Shown: positions 7,551 through 16,300, numbered from the stretch's first letter. The stretch: 47,340 nt of DNA from Ktedonobacterales bacterium (GCA_036557285.1 DATBHW010000038.1:1-47340), one strand, 5' to 3'. A program made the numbers and translations. Notes: generated by a model from the sequence alone, not told the origin.

Positions 7551-7733
7551 CTGTAGCGCCGCCTTCCAGGCGGCCAACGATTCGCCCTGGCGAGCGTCCG
7601 CCCTCCGAGCCAACGGACCGGCAGGCGAGCGGTGGGCCGCCGGGACGGCGGCGGTACGAGTGGCGGTTGTCTGGAGGGGGGCGTGCGCGTGGACGCGGCG
7701 GTGGGCCGCCGGGACGGCGGCGGTACGAGTGGC
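7551..7733. repeat. Three REP-like palindromes
   Basis: A GTAG-type unit lies in plus orientation at 7551-7579. Two GTAC-type units lie in minus orientation at 7631-7664 and 7701-7733. The last two share the core GGGCCGCCGGGACGGCGGCGG. They occupy the gap between two genes of unknown function. Confidence 0.8.
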
Positions 7734-7820
7734 GCTCGCTTGCCGGTGTCTCCTGTGTGGTGGAACTCTGAGATGGCAAGGCGCGTGGCAATGAGGACCG
7801 ATGCTGACCGGATATGCCTG

Positions 7821-7858
7821 TATACTAAAGGTAGCCCCTCAGCAAAATGGGGGGCTAC
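7821..7858 (+). promoter_or_regulatory. TATACT box followed by a 5' stem-loop
   Basis: TATACT (7821-7826) is a probable -10 element, but no convincing -35 box is seen 16-18 bp upstream. GTAGCCCC (7831-7838) pairs with GGGGCTAC (7851-7858), so the mRNA of the gene at 7894 would begin with a stem-loop. Such hairpins often protect a transcript 5' end; that role here is inferred. Confidence 0.45.
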
Positions 7859-7893
7859 AGGGCATGTAAAGATTCCAAAGAAAGAGGGTTGGT

Positions 7894-8409
7894 ATGCCGG
7901 TTGTCGAGCAGATTCCGCATCTGGGGCGTTTGGGAAATGTGGTCCCTGATGGGTATGTGTATTATGAGAAGCTGGTGACGCCGGGGGAGGATTTGAGCCT
8001 GCCGGGGGCGTATCTGAAGTGGTACGATATTCGCCGCCCTGATGTGGAGATTGCTGAGGAGCAGGCTGCGGAGAGCCGCGCTTTTGTGGCGAGGGAGGTG
8101 GAGCGGCTGAAGTTTGCGGATGAACTGGGTTTTGTGCTGCTGCATCACTGCGGGTCGGTGCTGCTGCTGATGATCCAGACCTGGCGGAATACGAACGAGG
8201 TCTGGGAATCAACGTATGTGAAGGATTTGATGCGGGCCGGGGGCTATGAGCCGACGGAGTTCGAGAGCAGCCATCGAGGGGCGTTCTGTGTATGGGAGTT
8301 GGGGGCGGTCTGGCACGAGCGGCAGGCGTGGGTGCGCTTCCTGTCGTCGCGGCGGGATGAGGCGGCGAAGCTGGCGTATGTGAATGATCGTTTTACGGGA
8401 ATGGTCTGA
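7894..8409 (+). CDS. Hypothetical protein, 171 residues
   Basis: I do not recognise this protein. It is soluble-looking, with a mixed composition: an N-terminal extended part (GYVYYEKLVTPGEDLSLPG), then helices (EIAEEQAAESRAFVAREVER, LLLMIQTWRNTNEVWES) and Trp-rich segments (FCVWELGAVWHERQAWVRF). No signal peptide, transmembrane helix or metal-binding cluster is obvious. AGAGGG precedes ATG 7894. A TATACT box and a 5' hairpin lie about 60 nt upstream, so it is probably transcribed alone. It is followed by an inverted repeat and a convergent gene. Its regular codon use and good ribosome site support a real gene. Confidence 0.75.
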   Translation: MPVVEQIPHLGRLGNVVPDGYVYYEKLVTPGEDLSLPGAYLKWYDIRRPDVEIAEEQAAESRAFVAREVERLKFADELGFVLLHHCGSVLLLMIQTWRNTNEVWESTYVKDLMRAGGYEPTEFESSHRGAFCVWELGAVWHERQAWVRFLSSRRDEAAKLAYVNDRFTGMV

Positions 8410-8619
8410 GGGGCAGGCGCTTTTGGGGAAATTGGCGCCGGCTTTGACGGGGGATGGCGGGAAGTGGCGGGACTTTACGGGCTTGTCAAGGTAGAACATT
8501 TCTTCTATATTTAGATTGTTCGAGGGATCGAACGGGAGAGGCGGGGGCCGGTTGATGTGGTGTGGGGTTGGGTTGAGGTATCCGGCTTCGCCTGGCCTCT
8601 CAGTGGGCCGAGATGCAGT

Positions 8620-8649
8620 GTGCGCTGCGACCATATGGTTGCAGCGCAC
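8620..8649. terminator. Inverted repeat between convergent genes
   Basis: GTGCGCTGC-G-ACC and GGT-T-GCAGCGCAC form a 15-bp stem with a single G-U pair and almost no loop (ATAT at the centre). It lies between the convergent genes ending at 8409 and 8700. No U-tract is present, so it is at best a weak terminator. The rest of 8410-8699 shows nothing else. Confidence 0.5.
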
Positions 8650-8699
8650 TATCGACAGCCAGCCTCAAGCTGGACGAGGGTCCACAGAGTACATCCTGC

Positions 8700-9539
8700 T
8701 TAGACGCCAGCGGCGAGGGCTGGAAGCCGGCCATAGGAGGTACGCCAGGCCGGGTCTGGCTCAGAGAAGGTTGTCGGCCAGACGTTGGTACTCTGTGGGG
8801 TTGAGACTGGGCGGCGCGGGTCAGAGACCAGGCGCACCCGATGGGCAAGCGCGGAAAGCTCGCTCATGCTGGCGCGGGCGTCAGCAAAGATGTCTGGCGC
8901 GTCCTTTGGGTCAACGCTCAGCAGGAAGGCGAGCGAAGAGGTTGGCAGTCGGTTGGGTCGGCGTGGGACGGTATAGTTCTGGCGGGGGGCCAGGGGTTTG
9001 GCGCTGGTGGGGATGTGTGTCGCGCTGCGCTGTGGCCGGGTGGGCCTGAGCGCGGGAAGGGCGAGCCGATTGGCAGCCTCCAGCAATTTAGGCAGCGGGT
9101 CGGGGCCAGGGAGGGCGGGAGGCTGAGCGGGGGCGCGAATGAGCACGGGCTTGCTGCGTGTGGGGGCGCTGAGCGCGAGTGGGGCTGCGCCTGCGAAGGC
9201 AGGCTCGTGGGGCGAGCCGATGATGGCGATGCGGGCGAGTCCACGCAGATGGCGTATGGCTTCCGTCGAGCCGGGGTCACTGAGCCGATCAAGGCCGGTA
9301 CCCAGGACGGCGAAGAGGTTGACAAGGGCGGCGATGGTGACGCTGGCGACGCCGACGACGGGCGAGGGGACGAGCATTGCCATTGCCAGGCCGGTTAAGG
9401 AGGTTGCCAGGCAGATCGCGGCGGCCCCCAGGATGGGGCCACGCTGGAGCCTGGCAGGCGCGAGGATATTGGCGGCGATTTGTACGAGGGCGATCAGGTT
9501 GAAGATGGTTAAGATCACCAGGGCGTTGAGATTGAACAT
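8700..9539 (-). CDS. Membrane protein with Pro/Arg-rich cytoplasmic tail
   Basis: The 279-residue product has three hydrophobic segments in its first 100 residues (ALVILTIFNLIALVQIA; AAICLATSLTGLAMAMLV; a third in VTIAALVNLFAVLG). A long hydrophilic, Pro- and Arg-rich tail follows (about residues 110-279) that looks disordered. No family is recognised. The frame is open 82 codons further upstream. ATG 9539 is chosen because AAGGAGG sits 6-7 nt before it and the hydrophobic part starts there. It stands alone between convergent and same-strand neighbours. The tail may bind a cytosolic or nucleic-acid partner, but that is a guess. Confidence 0.7.
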   Translation of the reverse strand: MFNLNALVILTIFNLIALVQIAANILAPARLQRGPILGAAAICLATSLTGLAMAMLVPSPVVGVASVTIAALVNLFAVLGTGLDRLSDPGSTEAIRHLRGLARIAIIGSPHEPAFAGAAPLALSAPTRSKPVLIRAPAQPPALPGPDPLPKLLEAANRLALPALRPTRPQRSATHIPTSAKPLAPRQNYTVPRRPNRLPTSSLAFLLSVDPKDAPDIFADARASMSELSALAHRVRLVSDPRRPVSTPQSTNVWPTTFSEPDPAWRTSYGRLPALAAGV

Positions 9540-10185
9540 GGCGTTCCTCCTTGTGGCGTGGATGGCAAATAGCAGGCAGACGACCAGGTGAATGTGCGCG
9601 AGCGTGCTGGCGGTTAAAACTACGCCGCTCCCCAGGATGGGCAGCGTTTGCCGCGCCAGGGTTTGATTACACGGGTACAGCGATTGAGCGACACGACGAG
9701 GCGGGAAGGTGGGAGATGGGGAACGATGAGGGAGGGCGCGCCTGTTCTTGCCATGCAGGGTGCGGTAAGTAGACTGAGAGGGCAACCTGTTGAGCGATCA
9801 CCAGGCTGCCAGGCTCTCCGTTACACAACCACACAGGCAACGCGCGCCACGGTGCGTGGGATAACGAGCCATAGGTAATGATTCCGGTTGTCGGTCCGCG
9901 GCGCGGAGGGCGCGCTGGGAACGAGCTAGCTTTCAGCCAACTAGCCAGCGAGTCAGAGCTAGCGGCCTGAGCCGGGGTAACACCGTGTCTACGTTGTTTA
10001 TAGCGATGCCCACACGTCGGTTGACGCGCAGGACGAGCAATCACAGAAGCGCCACTACATCGAGCAGAATCCATCTCTGGTTCCCACAGGCGCAGGGTCG
10101 CACCCGCAAGGTAGCAAAAAGCGTGCCGGATTGCGGCTTCTCAGGTAGGAATTGCTGCAAAAAGGGGGCGATTGTTTGCAATGGG
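9540..10185. other. Intergenic region with no supported gene
   Basis: No frame here combines a good ribosome site with convincing protein composition. Three CTAG tetramers, usually rare in bacteria, cluster at 9923-9963 inside two copies of GAGCTAGC. The promoter of the membrane protein gene at 9539 must lie here, but I see no clear boxes. No tRNA-like fold or REP unit is seen. Confidence 0.5.
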
Positions 10186-11223
10186 TTATAGTTGTTGGGT
10201 ATTTGCTGGAGCGCCAGCGGTAGCCTCTGTCGGTTCCTGACTGACGACTGAGGTAAGCAGGCTAGATAGGTCGCGCAGCGGCAAGCGAGCGCGGGTTACG
10301 ATGAGGCGGGAGAGGTATTCGCTTGCCGCCAGTTCAGCAGGGGCGGCGCGAGGGATGAGCCTCCAGAGGAAGGCTGTGTCGCAGCTATCCAGCAGGTAGG
10401 CTTTGTAGGCGCCAGCTTTTTTGCTCTGGTAGGCGGCAAAATAGAAGCCCTGTACATCGTGCCAGGCAAGAGCGGCGTGGCTCTTGTGGCCCCAGCCGCC
10501 CTTCCGCCAGCGCAGCCCCCAGTCGTCGGCTATGACTGTCGAGCCGCGCGGCGCTCGCCAGGCAGCGATCAGAAAGGCAATGCCCAGGCCGCACAGGAAC
10601 AGGACGATGAGGCTAAAGGTGATGACAACGGAGATAAACTCGATGAGAGGGAAGTCTGGACCTGCCTGAAATCCAGATTCAGGAAGCGCCAGCAGGAACA
10701 GGAAGCCCCATCCACTGCCCAGCCCCAGGAGCAGGAAGAAGACGCTAAAGATAGCGGAGACGATCATCGAGGCTTTCCAGCGTTTGAGCGGGCCGATCCG
10801 TGTGGGGGTGAGGGGAAGCTCATCTCCTCCCAGCGGGGCTGGCTGGTCAGCAGCGGGCGGAACAAGCTCTTCATCAGCCAGCTTCGTTCGCAAGGTCAGG
10901 GCTTTGCCAGGTACGCCCAGCCATCGCCGCTCTGCCTCTCTTTGAGTGGCAGACCAACTCAGCAACATAGCGATGAAGGGTGAGACGAGCCAGAAGAAGC
11001 CCCACCAATCTCTGCGCTGGAAGTAGTCAGGGGCATTGAGGAAGGTGTTCCAGGCCACAAGCAGGCCGTAAAACAGGAAGCCGAGGCGTATGGCGATGCG
11101 CCCTTTGCGCAGCGCGCGCCGAGATTTATCGCTGCTTTGCACGCTTGCCAATGTGGCGAGGAGAGCCTCTATGTTCCTTTGCTGATTTCTTCTCAATCGG
11201 TATCCTCCGCTGGTGGAAAGCAC
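10186..11223 (-). CDS. Four-helix membrane protein with PH-like C-terminal domain
   Basis: The 345-residue product has a cytoplasmic N-terminus, two hydrophobic segments around residues 48-90, two more around 155-220 and a soluble C-terminal domain. That domain begins STVIADDWGLRWRK and continues LAWHDVQGFYFAAYQ. The same pattern (VIADAAGILYRP ... LRWEEVCLFEVE) is found in the membrane protein at 14698-15651, so they are likely distant paralogues with a bacterial PH-like domain. The start is GTG 11223, whose G overlaps the TAG stop of the preceding gene (TAGTG), which suggests translational coupling. It is the last gene of a three-gene minus-strand operon. The function is unknown. Confidence 0.72.
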   Translation of the reverse strand: MLSTSGGYRLRRNQQRNIEALLATLASVQSSDKSRRALRKGRIAIRLGFLFYGLLVAWNTFLNAPDYFQRRDWWGFFWLVSPFIAMLLSWSATQREAERRWLGVPGKALTLRTKLADEELVPPAADQPAPLGGDELPLTPTRIGPLKRWKASMIVSAIFSVFFLLLGLGSGWGFLFLLALPESGFQAGPDFPLIEFISVVITFSLIVLFLCGLGIAFLIAAWRAPRGSTVIADDWGLRWRKGGWGHKSHAALAWHDVQGFYFAAYQSKKAGAYKAYLLDSCDTAFLWRLIPRAAPAELAASEYLSRLIVTRARLPLRDLSSLLTSVVSQEPTEATAGAPANTQQL

Positions 11224-11507
11224 TACTGTGGCTGCGAGGGCTGTTTGGGGCCAACGCCCAGCAACAGGCGGGCTGTGAGCAGGCAGATGAGGGCGGTGAT
11301 GGCGGCGGCGAAGATGAGGACGACGATGAGCCGCCAGGCGGGAAACTGGGAGGCATGGCCGATGAGGCCGATGACGCCGGAGAGGATGCCCAGGCAGAGC
11401 GGCAGGAGCGCGGCCAGGCGCGCCCAGCGAGCGCGGCTGGTGAGGAGCAGCGCCAGTGAGAGCAGGATGCAGGCGAGGTCGAGGATGAGAAAGATGATGA
11501 ACAGCAT
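11223..11507 (-). CDS. Small three-helix membrane protein
   Basis: The 94-residue protein is almost entirely hydrophobic, with three probable transmembrane helices: FIIFLILDLACILLSLALLL at the start, LAALLPLCLGILSGVIGLIG in the middle and LIVVLIFAAAITALICLLTA near the end. It finishes in a short polar tail (PKQPSQPQ). No family is recognised. It starts 2 nt after the stop of the zinc-finger gene and its stop overlaps the start of the next membrane protein by one base, so the three are almost certainly cotranscribed. The compact arrangement supports it as a real gene although its ribosome site is weak. Confidence 0.7.
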   Translation of the reverse strand: MLFIIFLILDLACILLSLALLLTSRARWARLAALLPLCLGILSGVIGLIGHASQFPAWRLIVVLIFAAAITALICLLTARLLLGVGPKQPSQPQ

Positions 11508-11509
11508 GG

Positions 11510-11989
11510 TTATTCTCTGCTCTGGCCCGCTTGTTTCTTCAGCTTTTCAGGCTGTTTGGCGTAGAAGGTTGTATAGCCACATTTGGGGCAGACGATGGCC
11601 CACGTTTCGGTGAATCTGCCAGCCAGGTCGGACGCCTCTTCCTCTGACGTTGATAAGCCGATGATGTTGCCCGCTTCGGCCAGCATCCGCTCGGATTGGC
11701 ATTCGGGGCAGGGGGTGGGGGCCGGGTGAGTGGTTGGCGCTTGTTTGTGGAGTTTGCCTGCGTGGCTGGTGGTGGTGGCTATCCAGCCGCCGCTGTCCGC
11801 TTGCATGGGGTCCGAGGTGTGTTCCTCTTCGATGATTTCCTGGCAGAGAGCGACGCATTCATCGCAAATGTAGACGCCGCCAGGCCCGGCGATGAGCCGC
11901 CTGACCTGATCCTGGGACTTGCCGCAGAACGAGCAGCGATATGTCATGCGGTCTGTTTTCTGGGGATGCGTCTTAAATCCGTTTGGCAT
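11510..11989 (-). CDS. Free-standing ClpX-type zinc finger protein with extra zinc ribbon
   Basis: Residues 17-52 ([20 protein letters not shown] ... [10 protein letters not shown]) match the N-terminal zinc-binding domain of ClpX, with Cys 19, 22, 42 and 45. The AAA+ unfoldase part of ClpX is absent. The protein continues for about 110 residues into a second Cys pair set (CPEC about 94-97 and [10 protein letters not shown] about 134-140) that looks like a zinc ribbon. The ClpX zinc domain is known to dimerise and bind adaptors or substrates, so an adaptor or regulator role is possible but inferred. ATG 11989 follows GAGGATG. The frame is open further upstream through REP-containing sequence, which is not coding. 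It heads an operon with two membrane protein genes. Confidence 0.8.
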   Translation of the reverse strand: MPNGFKTHPQKTDRMTYRCSFCGKSQDQVRRLIAGPGGVYICDECVALCQEIIEEEHTSDPMQADSGGWIATTTSHAGKLHKQAPTTHPAPTPCPECQSERMLAEAGNIIGLSTSEEEASDLAGRFTETWAIVCPKCGYTTFYAKQPEKLKKQAGQSRE

Positions 11990-12112
11990 GGTGTCATCCT
12001 CGCTTTCCTGGTTTGGGATGCGCGCGGTGATGCTGCTGCGATAGGCCCAGGAACCCTTCCTGTCTTCTCTCAGTATAGCTGATGCTGCGGGCGCAGCGCA
12101 AGGCGGGCGCAT

Positions 12113-12340
12113 GTACCGCCGTCTCGGAGGCCAACCGAACGGCCAGGTGAACGTTCGCGCTCCAGTGCCACGTTTGCGTAGGCCAGCGTTGAGCCGCCGA
12201 GACGGCGGCGGTACGGGTTCCCCGCCCGCAGTGGCGTGACGTTCGCCTGGAAGGCGGCGGTACAAGTGGCGTTTGCCTGGAAGAGCAGCCTCTATGAAGG
12301 TGCAGCGGTGCGCCGCCAGGGACGGCGGCGGTACAGGCGG
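12113..12340. repeat. Cluster of four REP-like palindromes
   Basis: Units lie at 12113-12134 (plus orientation, degenerate), 12189-12218, 12241-12270 and 12308-12340 (minus orientation, all GTAC-type). The second has compensating arm changes (GCCGCCGAGACGGCGGC), which keeps the hairpin. They fill the gap upstream of the capsid gene. Confidence 0.8.
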
Positions 12341-12417
12341 CGTGCGCGTGGAGTGGCGGCAGTACGGGCGGAGCTTTTATTCTCAGTTGCTTTATTTCCA
12401 GGTGGAGGGAGTGGCAT

Positions 12418-14535
12418 ATGGGTACAACAGGCGAGCGCATTGTTCTGGAGGGGGTGCTGCGCGAGGCGGCTGCGCCAGGCAGGCGAGGCAGGGCGCTCCC
12501 TGGCGAGCAGGCGCGCGAGGTTGATGTGATCGCGCTGCGGGGCGGTCTGTCGAAGAATGGCTATTTCTACGCGCCGGAGATCGTGGCTTCGCTGGTTCCG
12601 CTGCTGGAGGGAGCGCAGGCGTTTGCCGATCATCCCGGCCCGCAGGACCGCCCGGAGCGCAGCGTGCGCGATCTGGTGGGCTTTTATCGGCACGCGCGGG
12701 TGGAGGAAAGCCGGGTCAGCGGAAGCCAGCCACGCAAGCGGGTGGTGGTGGCGACGCTGCATTTGATGGAGTCGGCAGACTGGCTGTGGTCGCTGCTGCG
12801 CGAGGCGTTGGAGCAGGGAATGCCGGGGCTGGTCGGGGTTTCTATTGATGTGCAGGGGCAGGTTGAGGCGCGGCGCGACGAGGCCAGCGGGCAGATGGTC
12901 CGGGCGGTGACGCGCTTTGTGGCGCTGAATAGTTGTGATGTGGTGACGCGGCCAGGCGCGGGCGGCAGGCTGCTGGGCATCCACCGCGAGGGCGCGCGGG
13001 CGGTGAATCAAGATGGGGGGACGCGGGCGATGAGCGAGAGCGATGATCTGAAGGACGGCTATTACTATAAGGCGGAGGAGGCGCGGGCCAGCCAGCGCAT
13101 CTGTGAGACGGACGGCTGGGATGCGAGCGCGCAGCAGACGGAGACAGGGGAGCTTGCGGGGCTGCGGGCGGATGCCCAGCGGGCGCTGGAGGCGGCGCAG
13201 CAGGCGCAGCGGCTGGCGGAGTGCGAGCTGGCGCTGGGGCGTCGGCTGGGTGAGAGCCATCTGCCGGGTCCGGTGGCTGGTAAGCTGCGGCGGCGCTTCG
13301 GGGGGCGCGTCTTCGAGGCGAATGAACTGGAGCGGGCGATTAGCGAGGAGCGCGAGACGCTGGCGGCGCTGGCAAGCCTGGGGCTGATCCGCGAGATGGG
13401 CTATGAAAAGGCGCAGGTGTCGTCAATGGTGACGGAGGCCGAGAAGGTTCAGGCGGCGTTTGATCGGATGTTCGATCTGGAGGTGGAGTCGCGGTTTGCG
13501 GGCGTGCGTGCGTTCAGCGGCATCCGCGAGGCGTATGCGCGGGTTTCGGGCGATCCGGCGGTGCGCGGCATCAGCAATCTTTCGACGGTTGGGATGATTC
13601 AGGTTGATGGGAGCGCGCCGCTGACGCGGATTACGGAAGCTGATCTGACGACGGCGAGCTTCGGCTATCTGCTGGGGACGAGCATGAATAAGCGCCTGCT
13701 GCATGATTATCGGGTGTTTCCGGCGGAATGGCGGCGCTTCTGTACGGAGGTGCCGATCAAAGATTTCAAGCAGCAGAACCGCGTGCGCCTGGGGGCGTTT
13801 GGGTCGCTTTCGACAGTGGCCGAGGACGCGGCGTATACGACGCTGACGCTGGCGGATGGCTCGGCGACGTACAGCGCGACGAAGCGCGGCAATCTGGTGA
13901 CGATTTCGCGCGAGGCGATTCTGAACGATGATCTGCACGCGATCAAGCAGATTCCGAGCAAGCTGGCGGTTGCGGCGGCGTATACGCTGGCGGAGTTTGT
14001 GTATGGCTTTCTGAGCGGCAACGGGGCGATCTACGATAGCAATCCGCTCTTTGACGCGGCGAATCATACCAATCTGGGCGCGGTGGCGCTTTCGAGCAGC
14101 GCGATGCAGGCGGGGGTGACGGCGATGCGCGAGCAGACGAACTTTGCGGGCAAGCGCATTGGTCTGCGCCCGAAGTATCTGATTGTGCCACCGGAACTGG
14201 AGTTCACGGGGATGGTGATTGTGAAGTCGGCGGGTATGCCAGGGAGCAATAACAATGACATCAATCCGATGATGGGCTATACCCAACTGATCGTGAGTAC
14301 GCAGCTTCCGGCAGCAGGCACGCCAGCCAATAGCTCTTGGTATCTGGCGGCAGACCCGGCAGAGGTGGATACGATTGAGATCGGGTTTGTCGGCGGGCAG
14401 GTGAACCCGGCGCTGTTCATTCAGGATAATCCGCTGTATGGGCTGAACTTTACGCAAGATATGATCAGCTATAAAGTGCGCCATGAATACGGTGGCGCGG
14501 TGATGGATTGGCGCGGGCTGTATCGGGGGATTTAA
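12418..14535 (+). CDS. Phage prohead protease fused to major capsid protein
   Basis: The 705-residue product joins two phage functions. Residues 1 to about 200 resemble Mu I-like prohead proteases: GYFYAPEIV, FADHPGP (candidate catalytic His72) and LVGVSIDVQG (candidate Ser142). Residues about 225-340 are helical and charged, like the scaffold or delta segment removed during maturation. The rest resembles a Mu gpT-like, HK97-fold major capsid protein (TTASFGYLLGTSMNKRLLHD, NLVTISREAILNDDL, PKYLIVPPELEF, and an MDWRGLYRGI end). Such fusions occur in some tailed phages, where the protease frees itself. ATG 12418 lies 13 nt after GGTGGAGGGAG. No terminase, tail or lysis gene lies next to it. It sits among REP repeats and host-like membrane genes, so it is a relic or a domesticated capsid gene. 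Confidence 0.85.
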   Translation: MGTTGERIVLEGVLREAAAPGRRGRALPGEQAREVDVIALRGGLSKNGYFYAPEIVASLVPLLEGAQAFADHPGPQDRPERSVRDLVGFYRHARVEESRVSGSQPRKRVVVATLHLMESADWLWSLLREALEQGMPGLVGVSIDVQGQVEARRDEASGQMVRAVTRFVALNSCDVVTRPGAGGRLLGIHREGARAVNQDGGTRAMSESDDLKDGYYYKAEEARASQRICETDGWDASAQQTETGELAGLRADAQRALEAAQQAQRLAECELALGRRLGESHLPGPVAGKLRRRFGGRVFEANELERAISEERETLAALASLGLIREMGYEKAQVSSMVTEAEKVQAAFDRMFDLEVESRFAGVRAFSGIREAYARVSGDPAVRGISNLSTVGMIQVDGSAPLTRITEADLTTASFGYLLGTSMNKRLLHDYRVFPAEWRRFCTEVPIKDFKQQNRVRLGAFGSLSTVAEDAAYTTLTLADGSATYSATKRGNLVTISREAILNDDLHAIKQIPSKLAVAAAYTLAEFVYGFLSGNGAIYDSNPLFDAANHTNLGAVALSSSAMQAGVTAMREQTNFAGKRIGLRPKYLIVPPELEFTGMVIVKSAGMPGSNNNDINPMMGYTQLIVSTQLPAAGTPANSSWYLAADPAEVDTIEIGFVGGQVNPALFIQDNPLYGLNFTQDMISYKVRHEYGGAVMDWRGLYRGI

Positions 14536-14544
14536 GCTGCTGTC

Positions 14545-14609
14545 ACTTGTAGCGCGGCCTTCCAGGCGGCTGGACGTTGGCCGCCGGGATGGCGGCGCTA
14601 CAAGTGGCT
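14545..14609. repeat. Head-to-head pair of REP-like palindromes
   Basis: A GTAG-type unit in plus orientation is followed at once by a GTAG-type unit in minus orientation. The two make a 65-bp near-palindrome (CACTTGTAGCG ... CGCTACAAGTGG). Such inverted pairs resemble BIME arrangements of REPs. It lies 10 bp after the capsid gene stop and may also act as its transcription end. Confidence 0.8.
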
Positions 14610-14697
14610 TTTCTTGTCTGCCTGGCTGAGATGCGATAAGATGAAGGCATGCAAGGGGCATTGTTGTCTTATCTGCTTCTTTGCCAGGAGGGCATCT

Positions 14698-15651
14698 ATG
14701 TGGGCATTTCCTGATCGCTTCTGGTGGGCGCAACGGGTCTGGGGGGTGCTGGTGGTTCTTGGTGCGCTCGGTAGCCTGGTGTGGCTGGTGATAAAGGTTC
14801 TTGGCCTGTTTAACTTTGCTGGCTTTGGAACAGGCTGGCAGATTTCTATCCCCTTGTTGGTGATAGCTGTTCTCTTTGTAGTCGCTTTGGTTGTGGGCGT
14901 TTTGCCTCTTTTGGGCATGTTTGCACAGGGCATTGGTTATCTGTGGGGTTCGTCTCTGGGCAGGGACCGTTTTCACCGTCGGCTGCTCGCCATTCAGGGA
15001 AACCAGGAGGCGATGCCACGCGCGACGATCAAGGTTGACCCTGGCAACGCGCCCCGGCTTTCGGGTGGTTCGCTCGAACTATTGTGGCGTGGCACTGGTA
15101 GTTCGCGTCTCATCTGGATAATTATCTATCTTGTCTTTGTGCCGATTTTTGCGGCCTGGGCAGGGCTTGGGATATATACAGCCTATGCCCTCATTACCAG
15201 CAATCCGGCGCAGCTTTCTCTGCTTGTGCGCGGTGGCTTGCTGGCGCTTGTGGTGAGCTTGCTGATTGGCGCGCCGCTGCTGTTCACTGGTATGTTCGTC
15301 TTCTTTCTGCCTCGGATACTTGGTAAACCGTATGGAGTAATAGCAGATGCAGCGGGTATTTTGTATCGCCCTGAGCATATCGGACGAAGACGGCTCCTGC
15401 GCTGGGAAGAGGTTTGCCTGTTCGAGGTGGAGCCTAAGGAGGATGCGGTTGCATTTCGGCTCTATGGGCGCGATGCTATCGTCTGGTGGCGCAATCAGCC
15501 GCCCTCAAAAACGATTTCATTGGGCCTGACCAGAGAGGAGTTTGAGCAACGCCACCAGGCGCTGCTCGATCTGATTGTGGCGCGGACAGGTTTGCTGCCG
15601 CGCACGTTTGATGAGAAGCTGAAGCTGGCGGATGCCTCTTCAGGCGTCTGA
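14698..15651 (+). CDS. Membrane protein with PH-like C-terminal domain
   Basis: The 317-residue product has four hydrophobic segments. Two lie in the first 85 residues (VLVVLGALGSLVWLVIKVLG; PLLVIAVLFVVALVVGVLPL) and two around residues 140-205. A soluble C-terminal domain follows, with PYGVIADAAGILYRPEHIG and LLRWEEVCLFEVEPKEDAV. This matches the architecture of the minus-strand gene at 10186-11223. The local motif (VIAD-x3-G-I/L ... L-x-W-x-x-V) suggests a PH-like fold. ATG 14698 has AGGAGGG 6-7 nt upstream, which decides the start over more upstream codons. Its 3' end overlaps the convergent small gene by 12 bp. The function is unknown and I see no phage affinity. Confidence 0.75.
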   Translation: MWAFPDRFWWAQRVWGVLVVLGALGSLVWLVIKVLGLFNFAGFGTGWQISIPLLVIAVLFVVALVVGVLPLLGMFAQGIGYLWGSSLGRDRFHRRLLAIQGNQEAMPRATIKVDPGNAPRLSGGSLELLWRGTGSSRLIWIIIYLVFVPIFAAWAGLGIYTAYALITSNPAQLSLLVRGGLLALVVSLLIGAPLLFTGMFVFFLPRILGKPYGVIADAAGILYRPEHIGRRRLLRWEEVCLFEVEPKEDAVAFRLYGRDAIVWWRNQPPSKTISLGLTREEFEQRHQALLDLIVARTGLLPRTFDEKLKLADASSGV

Positions 15652-15852
15652 GGATGGGGAAGATTTCCGCAGGAGCGCCCAGGCTCCGGCGATGGCGACG
15701 AGCCAGACGGGGAACATGGTGATGATGAATGGCCGCAGGGTGTCGCTGACGGAATGCGAGGTTCGGTCAAACGCCTGGAAGACGAGGACGCTGCCGAAAA
15801 GCAGGAGCGCGAACGCCAGAACCACGCCGATGATCAGAACGCTTCGACGCAT
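15640..15852 (-). CDS. Small two-helix membrane protein
   Basis: The 70-residue product has two hydrophobic stretches (VLIIGVVLAFALLLFGSVLV and FIITMFPVWLVAIAGAWALL) joined by a polar loop, with a short Ser-rich tail. No family is recognised. ATG 15852 is chosen because GGAGG lies 7 nt before it. The longer frame upstream runs into REP repeats and is not coding. The gene is convergent with the PH-like membrane protein and overlaps its 3' end by 12 bp. It resembles the other small membrane proteins on the minus strand here (17843, 11223) in size and layout. Confidence 0.65.
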   Translation of the reverse strand: MRRSVLIIGVVLAFALLLFGSVLVFQAFDRTSHSVSDTLRPFIITMFPVWLVAIAGAWALLRKSSPSSDA

Positions 15853-15926
15853 CTGTGACCTCCGTAATGTGAACTGAATGGACTCAGGGCATATCCCGCT
15901 GCGTGCTACGTTCGCTTTGGCGTTCC

Positions 15927-16003
15927 GTGGCGCCGCCAGGGACGGCGGCGGTACACGCGCCCCTCGGCCCCGCCTGCCGCCTGGAAGGCGGCGGTACACG
16001 CGG
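15927..16003 (-). repeat. Two REP-like palindromes (GTAC type)
   Basis: CGCCGCCAGGGACGGCGGCGG at 15930-15950 and GCCGCCTGGAAGGCGGCGG at 15976-15994 are each followed by TACACGCG. Both are in minus orientation, in the gap upstream of the virion-like gene at 16333. Confidence 0.8.
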
Positions 16004-16070
16004 TGTCTGGCCGCCACGCTCATTCTAACGCGCCAACCGCGTTTATGCTACCCCCTGAAGGCTGCGGTGT

Positions 16071-16300
16071 GAAGCATGGTTCTACCAAATCTAAGGTGTT
16101 GGCAAGCGAGGCGTGTTATTGGGAGCGCCGCCTCCCTTCGGAGAGGGCTTCGCCAGAGCCGCTTGACCGCGCTGGGCGCGGCCATTCTCGCTCGGCTGTG
16201 CCTCGCTCGCGCGTCTCTGCCGCTTGCCTCGGCTGGCCTGGAGGGCGAGCGTTCGCTCTGGCGCAGCGTTGGCCGCCTGGAAGGCGGCGCTACAGGTGGG
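16071..16300. repeat. Composite repeat, copy A, ending in a REP-like palindrome
   Basis: This stretch shares blocks in the same order with 19362-19628: ATGgTTCtACCA at the left, GGTGTTGGCAAGCGAGGCG, a CCTCCCTTCGGAGAGGG hairpin, CCTGGAGGGCGAGCGTTCG and a GTAG-type REP unit at 16269-16299. Copy B has clear inverted ends, while this copy lacks a recognisable right end and so is probably degenerate. Confidence 0.6.

Noticed and set aside
9923-9963. Cluster of three CTAG tetramers within GAGCTAGC repeats
   Set aside because: Too short and isolated to interpret; no gene, inverted ends or repeat family connects to it.
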